DNA of 64,000 nucleotides from Caldicellulosiruptor morganii. GTDB taxonomy: Bacteria > Bacillota > Thermoanaerobacteria > Caldicellulosiruptorales > Caldicellulosiruptoraceae. Shown here piece after piece: positions 37,997-46,321 of the stretch. The position numbers were made by a program, and so were the translations under genes. The stretch covers positions 1,260,001 through 1,324,000 of the forward strand of contig NZ_CP113865.1 of NCBI RefSeq assembly GCF_026810225.1, given 5' to 3'. The notes under the pieces were generated by a model. It made no database searches and was not told where the DNA came from. It saw only the letters and a list, made by a program, of their open reading frames with translations. Every line of letters begins with the position of its first letter. The first letter of the stretch is position 1.

Positions 37997-38938
37997 TTAA
38001 TGTTGTATTTTATCCTGTTTCTGGCTTCGCTTTCTCAATGCTTCAAGAATCTCTTTAAAATAGTCGGGCAGTTCAACTTTAAAACTCATTGGTTTATTTT
38101 CAACTGGATGAACGAATTCTATTTCGCCTGCATGAAGAAGCTGACCTTCTACTCCAAATTCATTTTTTGGTCTACCATAAAGAACATCACCAAGCAGAGG
38201 ATGGCCAATGTAGGACATATGAACTCTTATTTGATGTGTCCTTCCGGTTTTTAAACGAAGCTTTACAAAAGTGTATTTGTCAAATCTCTCAAGTACTTCA
38301 AAATATGTTGTCGCTTCCTTTCCATTCGGCACAACTGCCATCTTGAGCCTGTTTACTGGATGTCTTCCAATCGGTGCGTTTATTATCCCGCTGTCTTCTT
38401 CCAATACACCTTCACAGATTGCAAAGTAAACCCTTTTAATCCGGTGATTTTTAAGTGCTTCAGAAAGCTTTATATGTGCCTCGTTTGTCTTTGCAACAAT
38501 CAAAAGGCCTGAGGTATCCTTGTCAAGCCTGTGAACAATACCCGGTCTTATAACACCATTTATACTGCTCAGTTTTCCTTCAAACCTGTACAAAAGCGCA
38601 TTGACAAGTGTGCTATCATAGTTTCCAGCTCCAGGGTGAACAACCATCCCTCGAGGCTTGTTTATAACTGCTAAGTGTTCATCCTCGTATACTATTTCAA
38701 TATCAATATCCTGAGGAGTCAAATTTAAGGAAACTGGTTCTGGTATTACAACCCTTATTAAGTCACCACTTTTGACCTTATGAGAAGTCTTTACAATCTG
38801 TTTTTGATTCACCCATACATTACCGTTTTCTATTAACTTTTGCACAAAACTTCTTGTTCTGTCAAGTGCTTTTGTTAAAAATATATCCACTCTTCCTTCA
38901 AACTCATCAACAGTTACATATCTTTCTTCTGCAATAAT
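37997..38938 (-). CDS. rluD: RluD-family 23S rRNA pseudouridine synthase
   Basis: S4 domain (~residues 10-75), then a pseudouridine synthase domain with the catalytic Asp in GIVHRLDKDTSGLL and RTHQIRVHM. It modifies large-subunit rRNA uridines. The conventional start is GTG 38890, but S4-type homology (YVTVDEFEGRVDIFL, matching the family GxRLD element) extends upstream. In that frame the next stop is at 38953-38951. AAAGGAG precedes ATT ATT (38938/38935), so an AUU start is likely. It overlaps lspA by about 25 bases. Confidence 0.9.
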   Translation of the reverse strand: MIAEERYVTVDEFEGRVDIFLTKALDRTRSFVQKLIENGNVWVNQKQIVKTSHKVKSGDLIRVVIPEPVSLNLTPQDIDIEIVYEDEHLAVINKPRGMVVHPGAGNYDSTLVNALLYRFEGKLSSINGVIRPGIVHRLDKDTSGLLIVAKTNEAHIKLSEALKNHRIKRVYFAICEGVLEEDSGIINAPIGRHPVNRLKMAVVPNGKEATTYFEVLERFDKYTFVKLRLKTGRTHQIRVHMSYIGHPLLGDVLYGRPKNEFGVEGQLLHAGEIEFVHPVENKPMSFKVELPDYFKEILEALRKRSQKQDKIQH

Positions 38939-39375
38939 TCTCCTCTCCTTTCATTTGTTAGTAATTCAAAAGCTAAGATACAAACACCTATTGTTATACA
39001 TGTGTCAGCTATATTGAACACAGGTATTATCCTTATATCTATAAAATCAACAACATAACCTCTGAAAATTCTATCAAAAAGATTGCCCAGAGCACCCCCC
39101 AGGATAAATGCTATTGCAAATCTGCTTTTATTTGACAATTTCCTGGATTTTAACAGCAAAATCAAAAAAGAAATCAAAACCACAGAAACAAAAATGAATA
39201 TAAATTGCTTTCCCTCGAGTATTGAAAAAGCACCGCCAGTATTTTGAACATGGGTCAGGTATATCAGATGGTTTAATATTTCTCGTGAGTATCCCAGTGG
39301 GAAAATTTTTTCAACAAAAGATTTTGAAATCTGGTCTATCAGTAAAGTTAACATAATAATAATCCAGTAAACCAA
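38914..39375 (-). CDS. lspA: Lipoprotein signal peptidase (signal peptidase II)
   Basis: 153 residues, four membrane helices. Catalytic aspartates lie in the conserved GNLFDRIFRGYVVDFIDI and VFNIADTCITIG; the family motif NTGGAFS is near residue 45. It removes signal peptides from prolipoproteins. Coupled with rluD downstream, a common order in Firmicutes. Confidence 0.95.
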   Translation of the reverse strand: MVYWIIIMLTLLIDQISKSFVEKIFPLGYSREILNHLIYLTHVQNTGGAFSILEGKQFIFIFVSVVLISFLILLLKSRKLSNKSRFAIAFILGGALGNLFDRIFRGYVVDFIDIRIIPVFNIADTCITIGVCILAFELLTNERRGELLQKKDM

Positions 39376-39619
39376 GGAAAAATCTCTCCTGCAATATTGA
39401 AATTAAATCAACATCTTTCTTTAGTATAACAAAATGTGAACTTTAAAAGAAGACAAAATTTGGTTTACTTTTATAGCATCTTTTTACCATCTTTATTTGA
39501 AAGTCTGTTAATATCTTCTAATGGATTTATCAATTACAGGAAAATTTTATTTTGTTGATTTTACGCTGTTTTATTTATATAATTTTTTTGAAATGCAAAT
39601 CACAGGTGGAGGGAAGAAA

Positions 39620-40393
39620 ATGGAATACAAAGCTGATATAGGTGTATTTGGCGGATCAGGTTTTTACTCGCTTGAAGATGGTGTACAGGAGATAGAACTT
39701 GAAACCCCTTATGGAAAGCCGAGTGATAAGATTTCACTGATAGAAGTTGCAGGTAAAAAGGTAGCTTTTTTGCCACGGCATGGCAAAAATCATCAGTATC
39801 CTCCTCATCTGATTCCCTACAGAGCAAACTTATATGCAATGAAAATGCTTGGGGTTAAAAAAATAATTGGTCCCACAGCCTCTGGAAGCTTGAAACCTGA
39901 GATAAAGCCCGGTGATTTTGTTGTGTGTGACCAGTTTGTGGACAGGACATGGGGACGAAAAGACACCTTTTTTGAAGGACCTGAAGTAAAACATATATCT
40001 GCCGCAAAGCCTTACTGTGAGTATTTGAGAAAGATTGCCATTGAGTCTGCAAAAGAACTTGGAATTACTGTTCATGAAAAGGGAACAGTTGTTGTAATAC
40101 AGGGTCCGAGATTTTCGACAACTGCTGAGAGCAGATGGTTTTCGAGCATGGGCTGGGATGTCATCAACATGACACAGTACCCTGAAGTAATTCTTGCAAA
40201 AGAGCTTGGAATCTGCTATGTTAACATTTCTTTAATTACAGATTATGATGCAGGACTTGAAGGAAGAGATGATATAAAGCCTGTAACAGAGGAAGAAGTT
40301 TATAGAGTCTTCAGAGAAAATAACGACAAGGTCAAAAAGCTTATATACAGGATGATTGAAAAGATTGATGTAAACTATGTCTGTGAGGAGTAA
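39620..40393 (+). CDS. mtnP: S-methyl-5'-thioadenosine phosphorylase
   Basis: 257 residues from ATG 39620 after GGTGGAGGGAAG; upstream codons have no homology. GVFGGSGFYSL, FLPRHGKNHQYPPHLIPYRANL, GVKKIIGPTASGSL, VVIQGPRFSTTAES and NMTQYPEVILAKELGICY are typical of PNP/MTAP family 2. It phosphorolyses methylthioadenosine to adenine and methylthioribose 1-phosphate, the substrate of the next gene. No SAM riboswitch is visible upstream. Confidence 0.94.
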   Translation: MEYKADIGVFGGSGFYSLEDGVQEIELETPYGKPSDKISLIEVAGKKVAFLPRHGKNHQYPPHLIPYRANLYAMKMLGVKKIIGPTASGSLKPEIKPGDFVVCDQFVDRTWGRKDTFFEGPEVKHISAAKPYCEYLRKIAIESAKELGITVHEKGTVVVIQGPRFSTTAESRWFSSMGWDVINMTQYPEVILAKELGICYVNISLITDYDAGLEGRDDIKPVTEEEVYRVFRENNDKVKKLIYRMIEKIDVNYVCEE

Positions 40394-40401
40394 GAAGGAA
40401 G

Positions 40402-41430
40402 ATGAAGCACTTTGAATTTGAAAATGATAAACTAATTGTTCTTGACCAGAGAAAGCTGCCTTTTGAAAAAGAATATTTTGTTTGCAGTACGTATCAGGAT
40501 GTATATATAGCAATAAAAGATATGATTATAAGAGGAGCACCGCTTATTGGAATTGTTGCTGCATACGGAGTTGTGCTGGGCTTTAAAGAGATAATTGAAA
40601 AAAACAATGACCTGTCTAAAATTTATGAGATTATAAACTATCTTGCAAGCTCAAGACCCACTGCTGTAAATCTTTTCTGGGCTCTTGAGAGGATGAAAAA
40701 GGTTTTTGAAGAAGTAAGAAATCTTTCTAAAAGCCAGATTTACAGTTTGCTGCTGCAAGAGGCAAAGAAAATAGAGGATGAAGACAAAAATATAAATAAA
40801 AAGATTGGTGAACATGGAAATAATCTTATAAAAGAAGGTGCAAATATTCTTACTCACTGCAATGCAGGAGCTTTGGCAACAGGTGGGTATGGAACAGCAC
40901 TTGGCATTATTCGTGAAGCTCATTTTTCTGGCAAAAACATTCATGTTTACGTGGATGAAACAAGACCCTATCTTCAGGGGGCAAGGCTCACAGCCTTTGA
41001 GCTTTCTGAAGATGGTATTCCCAACACAGTTATCTGTGATAACATGGCAGGCTATCTTATGAAACTTGGAAAGATTGATTGTGTTATTGTGGGTGCAGAC
41101 AGAATTGCTTTAAATGGAGATACGGCAAACAAGATTGGAACTTATTCTCTTTCTGTTCTGGCAAAGCATCATGGCATTCCTTTTTACATTGCAGCCCCAG
41201 TATCAACCATTGATTTTAACATAAAATCAGGCTCAGAAATTCCTATTGAAGAGAGAAGTGAAGATGAAATAAGATTTTTCAATGGGAAAAAGATTGTCCC
41301 GGATGAATCAAAGGTTTTCAACCCGGCATTTGATATAACACCAGCTGAGAACATTACTGCTATAATTACAGAAAGAGGAGTTATTTTTCCACCATTTGAG
41401 GAAGGTATTTTAAAACTCAATGAAAAATAG
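40402..41430 (+). CDS. mtnA: Methylthioribose-1-phosphate isomerase
   Basis: 342 residues, 8 bases after mtnP. eIF2B-like family: IRGAPLIGIVAAYG, SRPTAVNLFWALERM, LTHCNAGALATGGYGTALG (catalytic Cys), VDETRPYLQGARLTAFEL and IVGADRIALNGDTANKIGTY (catalytic Asp). It makes methylthioribulose 1-phosphate in methionine salvage. No other salvage gene is adjacent, so the remaining steps are elsewhere or follow a shunt. Confidence 0.96.
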   Translation: MKHFEFENDKLIVLDQRKLPFEKEYFVCSTYQDVYIAIKDMIIRGAPLIGIVAAYGVVLGFKEIIEKNNDLSKIYEIINYLASSRPTAVNLFWALERMKKVFEEVRNLSKSQIYSLLLQEAKKIEDEDKNINKKIGEHGNNLIKEGANILTHCNAGALATGGYGTALGIIREAHFSGKNIHVYVDETRPYLQGARLTAFELSEDGIPNTVICDNMAGYLMKLGKIDCVIVGADRIALNGDTANKIGTYSLSVLAKHHGIPFYIAAPVSTIDFNIKSGSEIPIEERSEDEIRFFNGKKIVPDESKVFNPAFDITPAENITAIITERGVIFPPFEEGILKLNEK

Positions 41431-41438
41431 TCTTTAAA

Positions 41439-41478
41439 AAACGGGGTATTGCAAATTTGCGTACCCCGTTTATATTTT
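41439..41478 (+). terminator. Terminator of mtnPA
   Basis: AAACGGGGTA (41439-41448) pairs with TACCCCGTTT (41462-41471); the tail is TATATTTT. Confidence 0.85.
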
Positions 41479-41518
41479 GCTTTTCATGATTTATAGTGAA
41501 CATTTATATTTTTTGTAA

Positions 41519-41712
41519 AGAAAATAATTTTACCTTCTGAAAAAATAAACAGGTGGATTACATAGTCCTGTATTTTTTGCAAACTCTGTTACATTCCCTG
41601 TTAACACATCAGCAACTGAAACCCAAATATATGCCGGATCAGAGGAGTTGAAGTACTGATAGCAACATATCTACTATCCCTGCTCCATGCAACAGAGTAA
41701 ATAATTCTGTAT
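41519..41712 (-). pseudogene. Remnant of a propeller-protein gene
   Basis: About 194 bases closely match 46622-46819, an internal part of the propeller gene at 46322-47527, in the same orientation. Small indels and no start or stop make it non-coding. It lies between mtnA and the M56 gene, marking an old duplication and deletion in this module. The rest of the 41479-41781 gap holds no supported feature. Confidence 0.8.
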
Positions 41713-41781
41713 TATAATCTGTATTATAATTGGTTGTAAAAGAAGGTTATTTAGCTAATGTTATAATTGTTTTCACCCAAG

Positions 41782-43815
41782 TTAGAAACCTTTTAATTCT
41801 TTCATAAACTCATCAGCAGGCTGCCAAGTAGCCACTTTAAGAACATAGACATTTTTCTGAGATGGAACCAAAACATAAACATCATTACCTTCTATTAGAA
41901 AGCCTTTTTCAGGAATAACACTGTAAACATTTAAGGGTATTTTAACAACTCTATCTATCTCCCCAGTTTTTTTATCATACCCTGCAATAGTATAGCTCTT
42001 GCCATCTTCTAATTTCCAGTATATCGTCTTGTCAATACATCCTATATAACCATTTGTCCCCAATTGATACTGCAAAGGAAAAGCAACTTTTACAATATCT
42101 CCATCTGGTGTTATGACCTGACCACTTAACCGTTTCATATTTTGAATATTGAGTTTCCATGTAGCTTTATCACGTGCTAAACAGCCTTTTTTCTCCTCAA
42201 TAACTGTAGCACTATCTGGTTTATCTGCATCAGGACTACCTGTCCTCCCTGTGGTATTTCCAAATCTTAGTGTCCTTATTTCTTTCAAATCTGCATATAC
42301 AACATATGGTCCATTTTCATCAGAACCAAAACCTGAGATTGTTATACAATTACCTTTTTGCTGCCTATCTGGCAAGCTATTAATTCTGATTTTGTTATTT
42401 GTTATTGTTACAAGACAGTCTCCATGATAATTTCCACCCAATAAATATAAGTTTCCTTTTCCATCGGCAGATATATCCGACACCCATACTATATTTTCAG
42501 GAAATTTAACTTCTTCAATAAGTTGGCCAGAAGTTTTGTTATAGACTAAAATTCTGTGATGTGCATTATCGACAATATACACTTTATCACCTTTAATATC
42601 GAAAGCCTCTGGTCCTCCTGTTCCGGTCATGTCCGAAACATATTCAATCCCTTTTTCAGATACAGGAATAGTTACAACTTCTTCAAAATGCAAAAGCCAA
42701 ACTTTCTCTTCATCTGGTATAGTTGATTTGATTGCTTCTGTCTCACTTCTATCAAAACCCAAAATATCCTTTGCCCAAATTTGAACAAATGCACTCAAAA
42801 ATATTGTTGTTGATACCAACACCACAAGAAATACCTTGGTAATTTTGCTCATCTTCTTTACTTCCAAATTCATAATAAACCTGAATCTATCAACAATGCT
42901 TTCTTTTCTACCTACCAGACCAAATGCCGCACCTGCTCCACTGCTTATACTTACCAAAAGTGTATTATAAAGTGCCTCAGCATACCTTCTTTTGCCATTC
43001 TCCTTGAGCTTTCTTATCACCTCTTCGTCACATGAATATTCACATTCCCTACTTAGCTTTAAAACCGCAAAGTATACCAGGGGGTTAAACCAATGAAGTG
43101 CATTTATCAGTTTGCTAAACCACTTAATTAATACATCTTTTCTCCTGAAGTGAACAAGCTCATGTCTTATGATCAGTCTTAAGTCTTCCCTTGCTATGTC
43201 CTTTGCAGGCATTAACAAGATGGGCTTAACTGTTCCTATAAGCATTGGAGTTTGTATAATGTCACTTTCTAATACCTTTATCTTCCCTGAAATTCTTTTT
43301 AACCTGCAATATCTCCCAATTATCCTTCTGCAGTATTTATCAGAACATTCTCTTGAATTTCTTGTTACTATAACCTTAAACCAAATATACCTTATCAAAA
43401 ACCTTACAAAAAACACAACAGCACCTATGAGCCAGACATAAGCTATAACTTCATGTAAAACTCCAGGATTAAAATAGCCAACATTTCCAGAAGGCAGGGC
43501 TTCTAAAGCCCCACCTTGCAATGAATTCTTTACTGATTGCAAGTTCAATACACTGCTTTGACTGAAGCTTGAAACTGTATAACCTCTACCGTCTAATATA
43601 ACACTCTGATTTAGTACTTTAAGTGATGATTTTCTGTTAAATAGAACATTCCATGGAATCATGAAACAAAAAAGCACTATCAGCCAAATATAATATCTTG
43701 CCCTTGCACTCAAGTGCTCTTTGAAGATTTTACTTAAAACAGCAAATACCAAAACAGCTGCGCTACCACTTATTGTCATTGCCAAAATCCATTTGAATAA
43801 AACTTCTATATTCAT
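41782..43815 (-). CDS. BlaR1/MecR1-like M56 membrane peptidase with beta-propeller-like sensor
   Basis: 677 residues. Three or four N-terminal helices and an M56 zinc protease with HELVHFRRKD (~residue 217) and a downstream ligand region SRECEYSCDEEVI. One more helix (~325-345) leads to a ~310-residue outer part. That part lacks penicillin-binding motifs and reads like NHL/propeller repeats: GPEAFDIKGDKVYIVDNAHHRILVYN, then VSDISADGKGNLYLLGG. In BlaR1 systems the protease inactivates BlaI once the sensor binds its ligand. blaI lies upstream on the same strand, now separated by an IS110 element. Ligand unknown. Confidence 0.82.
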   Translation of the reverse strand: MNIEVLFKWILAMTISGSAAVLVFAVLSKIFKEHLSARARYYIWLIVLFCFMIPWNVLFNRKSSLKVLNQSVILDGRGYTVSSFSQSSVLNLQSVKNSLQGGALEALPSGNVGYFNPGVLHEVIAYVWLIGAVVFFVRFLIRYIWFKVIVTRNSRECSDKYCRRIIGRYCRLKRISGKIKVLESDIIQTPMLIGTVKPILLMPAKDIAREDLRLIIRHELVHFRRKDVLIKWFSKLINALHWFNPLVYFAVLKLSRECEYSCDEEVIRKLKENGKRRYAEALYNTLLVSISSGAGAAFGLVGRKESIVDRFRFIMNLEVKKMSKITKVFLVVLVSTTIFLSAFVQIWAKDILGFDRSETEAIKSTIPDEEKVWLLHFEEVVTIPVSEKGIEYVSDMTGTGGPEAFDIKGDKVYIVDNAHHRILVYNKTSGQLIEEVKFPENIVWVSDISADGKGNLYLLGGNYHGDCLVTITNNKIRINSLPDRQQKGNCITISGFGSDENGPYVVYADLKEIRTLRFGNTTGRTGSPDADKPDSATVIEEKKGCLARDKATWKLNIQNMKRLSGQVITPDGDIVKVAFPLQYQLGTNGYIGCIDKTIYWKLEDGKSYTIAGYDKKTGEIDRVVKIPLNVYSVIPEKGFLIEGNDVYVLVPSQKNVYVLKVATWQPADEFMKELKGF

Positions 43816-43873
43816 CTCATCTCTACTCCTCTTTCGTATAATATGATTATCAAATCACTTAAAACTTCATATC

Positions 43874-43907
43874 TCAATTGGTACATTAAATTATTAGTAC
43901 CAATTGA
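43874..43907. other. Inverted repeat upstream of the M56 gene
   Basis: TCAATTGGTA (43874-43883) and TACCAATTGA (43898-43907) are exact complements around 14 bases. No T-run follows on either strand, so an operator or mobile-element scar is possible. Nothing else is supported in 43816-44040. Confidence 0.45.
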
Positions 43908-44099
43908 TTACTGGAAACTGACCTTGATAACAAAGCTTTTCTTAACACATTCACTTCTTAAAAAATTGAATATTAAAATTGACTGCTACAGTTTAAATTT
44001 GCCCTTTATCTCTGGTAAACTAATATCAGAAAAAGTTTAAGCCTGATTTAGTTTATTTGGATATTTTTTGACCACCTCCTGCTGGACGTGCTTTGATAT

Positions 44100-44275
44100 C
44101 TGCACGCCACAGCTTGAGAAAGACTGAACCCCAAAGGATTACATGAGTAATGTTTACTCGTTTGCTGTGCACGGTCAGTTTACCACATCTGATTTGAGCA
44201 TGTCAGATGTGTGCACCCTGTAAACTGCTCCGTAGCTCTAATATCGGCGAGGCTGCATTACATGTAATCCCCAGG
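44100..44275 (+). ncRNA. Candidate IS110 bridge RNA
   Basis: GGATTACATG (44136-44145) pairs exactly with CATGTAATCC (44261-44270), enclosing two hairpins. One is GAGTAA/TTACTC (44145-44159). The other is CAGTTTAC-CACATCTGA (44176-44192) with TCAGATGTG (44203-44211) and GTAAACTG (44220-44227), leaving an 8-base one-sided bulge at 44212-44219. A structured RNA from the noncoding end next to the transposase is known for IS110 elements, where internal loops pair with target and donor DNA. Assignment here is inference. Confidence 0.6.
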
Positions 44276-44331
44276 GATAAAGGGCAAAACTTTTTTCTAA
44301 CACCACACACTTTAGAAAGGAGGCCTTTAAA

Positions 44332-45576
44332 TTGCCAAATACTTTAATCGTGGGCATTGATATCAGTAGTCAGTCAAATTCTATCTTCTTCATCGATGAT
44401 GCCGGAAATCACTTGATTAAAAAACCCTTTTCCTTGCCTAACGATCAAGAAGGTGCTAATGAATTAATCAAAAGAGTCATTGACTGCCTCAGCCAGTATA
44501 ATCTGTCCTACGTTAAATTCGGCATGGAAGCAACTTCACATTACGGTTGGCATCTGCATTTGTATCTTGCTTCCTCTTCTGAATTACTACCTTACAAACC
44601 AACCTTTTACGTGCTCAACCCAAGCATCGTCAAAGGATTTAAAAAGATCTACACTTTCTTGCCTAAAACAGATAACATCGACGCTGTCGTTATTGCTGAA
44701 TGCGTCAGGTTCAGTAAGCTAAATCCAACACCTTTGCCTGACTTCAAATATGCTGCACTACAACGCCTTACCAGAATGCGCTATCACCTTGTTCATAATC
44801 TAACTCGCGAAAAAAACAGAGCTCTCAATCTCATATACCTTAAATTCTCCACTTATTCTCAAGACTGCCCATTTTCTGATATCTTCGGTAAGGCATCTTG
44901 CGCTATCATCGAAAACTTCACCCCAGATGATATTGCTTCCATGCCTTTAGAAGATTTAATTAAATTTGTATCTGACAACGGCAACAACAGATTATCAGAT
45001 GTCAATAAAATCGCTGAAATACTTAAAACCGCTGCTAATCGTTCATACAGATTACATCCTCTGTTGGCTGAGGCAAATGACTTAGCTTTGTCTATGACTC
45101 TTGAAAACATTAGATTTATGCAAGAACAACTTAAAAAACTCGACAAAGAAATCTCAAAACTTCTTAAAGCTTTCTCCCAAACCTTGACCACCATCCCTGG
45201 CATAGGAGATGTTCTTGCAGCCGGCATCATCGCTGAAATCGGTGATATCAAGCGCTTCAAAAATGAAGCTGCTTTAGCTAAATACTCCGGCCTTGTTTGG
45301 ACTCAATACCAATCAGGCAATTTCAATGCCCAGGAAACCTCATTGGCTAAGTGTGGTAACCAATACCTGAGATACTATCTTGTTGAGGCTGCTAACTGTG
45401 TTAGGGTGCACACAGTCCGTTATAAAGCCTTCTACAACAAGAAGTTCTCAGAGGTTACCAAACATCAGCATAAACGTGCCCTCGTCCTCACCGCAAGACG
45501 ATTAATTCCTCTGATCTTTGCAATGCTCAGCAAAGGTCAAATATATCAAGAAAGAGGTGATGTTTACAATACTTAG
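44332..45576 (+). CDS. IS110-family transposase (recombinase)
   Basis: 414 residues, TTG 44332 after AAAGGAGG. The N-terminal RuvC-like DEDD domain shows VGIDISSQSN, KFGMEATSHYG and KTDNIDAVVIAE. The C-terminal Transposase_20 domain shows LTTIPGIGDVLAAGIIAEIGDI, KYSGLVWTQYQSG (the QSG Ser is the likely nucleophile) and NQYLRYYLVEAA. Length and motifs are complete, so it may be active. Codon use is richer in C-ending codons than its neighbours, suggesting recent arrival. Confidence 0.93.
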   Translation: MPNTLIVGIDISSQSNSIFFIDDAGNHLIKKPFSLPNDQEGANELIKRVIDCLSQYNLSYVKFGMEATSHYGWHLHLYLASSSELLPYKPTFYVLNPSIVKGFKKIYTFLPKTDNIDAVVIAECVRFSKLNPTPLPDFKYAALQRLTRMRYHLVHNLTREKNRALNLIYLKFSTYSQDCPFSDIFGKASCAIIENFTPDDIASMPLEDLIKFVSDNGNNRLSDVNKIAEILKTAANRSYRLHPLLAEANDLALSMTLENIRFMQEQLKKLDKEISKLLKAFSQTLTTIPGIGDVLAAGIIAEIGDIKRFKNEAALAKYSGLVWTQYQSGNFNAQETSLAKCGNQYLRYYLVEAANCVRVHTVRYKAFYNKKFSEVTKHQHKRALVLTARRLIPLIFAMLSKGQIYQERGDVYNT

Positions 45577-45712
45577 TTAATCCCATTTCTTAATTTAATA
45601 ATCTTCTCAAAACAAGCTGCCAGTTAAATTTTTCCAGGCTGAGCGGCTCGGTATTCTATTGCCTTTTTTGCCCTAATTATCTAAAAAATTTTTTTAAAAA
45701 ACCCCCTTGACA

Positions 45713-46096
45713 TTATACCGTTTGTCTTTCTAATAGCTTTTTAATCTCCTCAAGCTCTTCTCCTTTTATGTTCCCACATTCAATTAAAGCTGCTATTAAG
45801 CTTTTTACAGAGCCATTGAATAGCTTATTCAATATCCTTGCTGTTTCTATCTTTGCATATTCTTCTTTGCTAATTGATGGGCTGTAGTAGTAAAGCTTAT
45901 CTTTTCTCTCCTGCTTTATTGCCTTTTTCTTTGCAAGTCTATCAATCAAGGTGTATATGGTTGATTTTTCCCATTTGATGTTTCTCTCTTTTAATCTCTG
46001 TACTATCTCGGGTGCACTCAGGGGATTTCCTTCTTCCCACAAAACCTTCATAACCTCCAACTCTGCTTCTGATGGCTTCAATAAATCCTTGTTCAT
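45713..46096 (-). CDS. blaI: BlaI/MecI/CopY-family repressor
   Basis: 127 residues. Winged-helix domain with LKPSEAELEVMKVLWEEGNPLSAPEIVQRL, STIYTLIDRLAKKKAI and RKDKLYYYSP, then a C-terminal dimerisation helix. It represses genes with TACA/TGTA dyads; such dyads flank its own promoter and those of two propeller genes. In known systems it is cleaved when the BlaR1 partner is activated; the likely partner is at 41782, beyond the inserted IS110. Confidence 0.92.
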   Translation of the reverse strand: MNKDLLKPSEAELEVMKVLWEEGNPLSAPEIVQRLKERNIKWEKSTIYTLIDRLAKKKAIKQERKDKLYYYSPSISKEEYAKIETARILNKLFNGSVKSLIAALIECGNIKGEELEEIKKLLERQTV

Positions 46097-46114
46097 TTTT
46101 ATACCACTCTCCTT

Positions 46115-46164
46115 TTACAATTGTAATTATATATATTTTACAACAGTAAAAAATACTTTGTAAA
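46115..46164 (-). promoter_or_regulatory. blaI promoter with two BlaI-type operators
   Basis: Minus-strand TTTACA (46164-46159), 18-base spacer, TAAAAT (46140-46135). Perfect palindrome TTACAATTGTAA (46115-46126) and TTTACAACAGTAAA (46137-46150) overlap the -10 and leader, fitting autoregulation. The rest of the 46165-46321 gap shows no supported feature. Confidence 0.7.
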
Positions 46165-46321
46165 GAGGATTTTGAAATACTTTTTCAAATTCGCTTTTAC
46201 CTTATCTGTTCAAAATATTGGGGCAAAATAAGCCAAAACACGATAAAATCAATTTCTCAGAAGAAATGCTGTTACCTGTAAAAAAACAAGTGAAAAAAAA
46301 AGAATGACTTATTAGCCATCT

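Larger units (their letters stand above)
44040..45650 (+). mobile_element. IS110-family insertion sequence (ends approximate)
   Basis: A transposase gene with a ~290-base structured, relatively GC-rich leader is inserted between blaI and its antirepressor gene, in opposite orientation. IS110 elements lack clear terminal inverted repeats, so the ends are estimated from the change in composition and cannot be fixed without an empty site. Confidence 0.75.

Noticed and set aside
39376-39619. SAM riboswitch before mtnP
   Set aside because: No conserved SAM-I core or terminator hairpin seen in this AT-rich stretch.
41782-43815. True beta-lactam sensor BlaR1
   Set aside because: The outer domain lacks the SxxK, SxN and KTG motifs and instead shows propeller-type repeats; no beta-lactamase gene is nearby.
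43843-44040. 65-codon open frame between the M56 gene and IS110
   Set aside because: No ribosome site, opposite to neighbours, spans the inverted repeat and has no domain signature.
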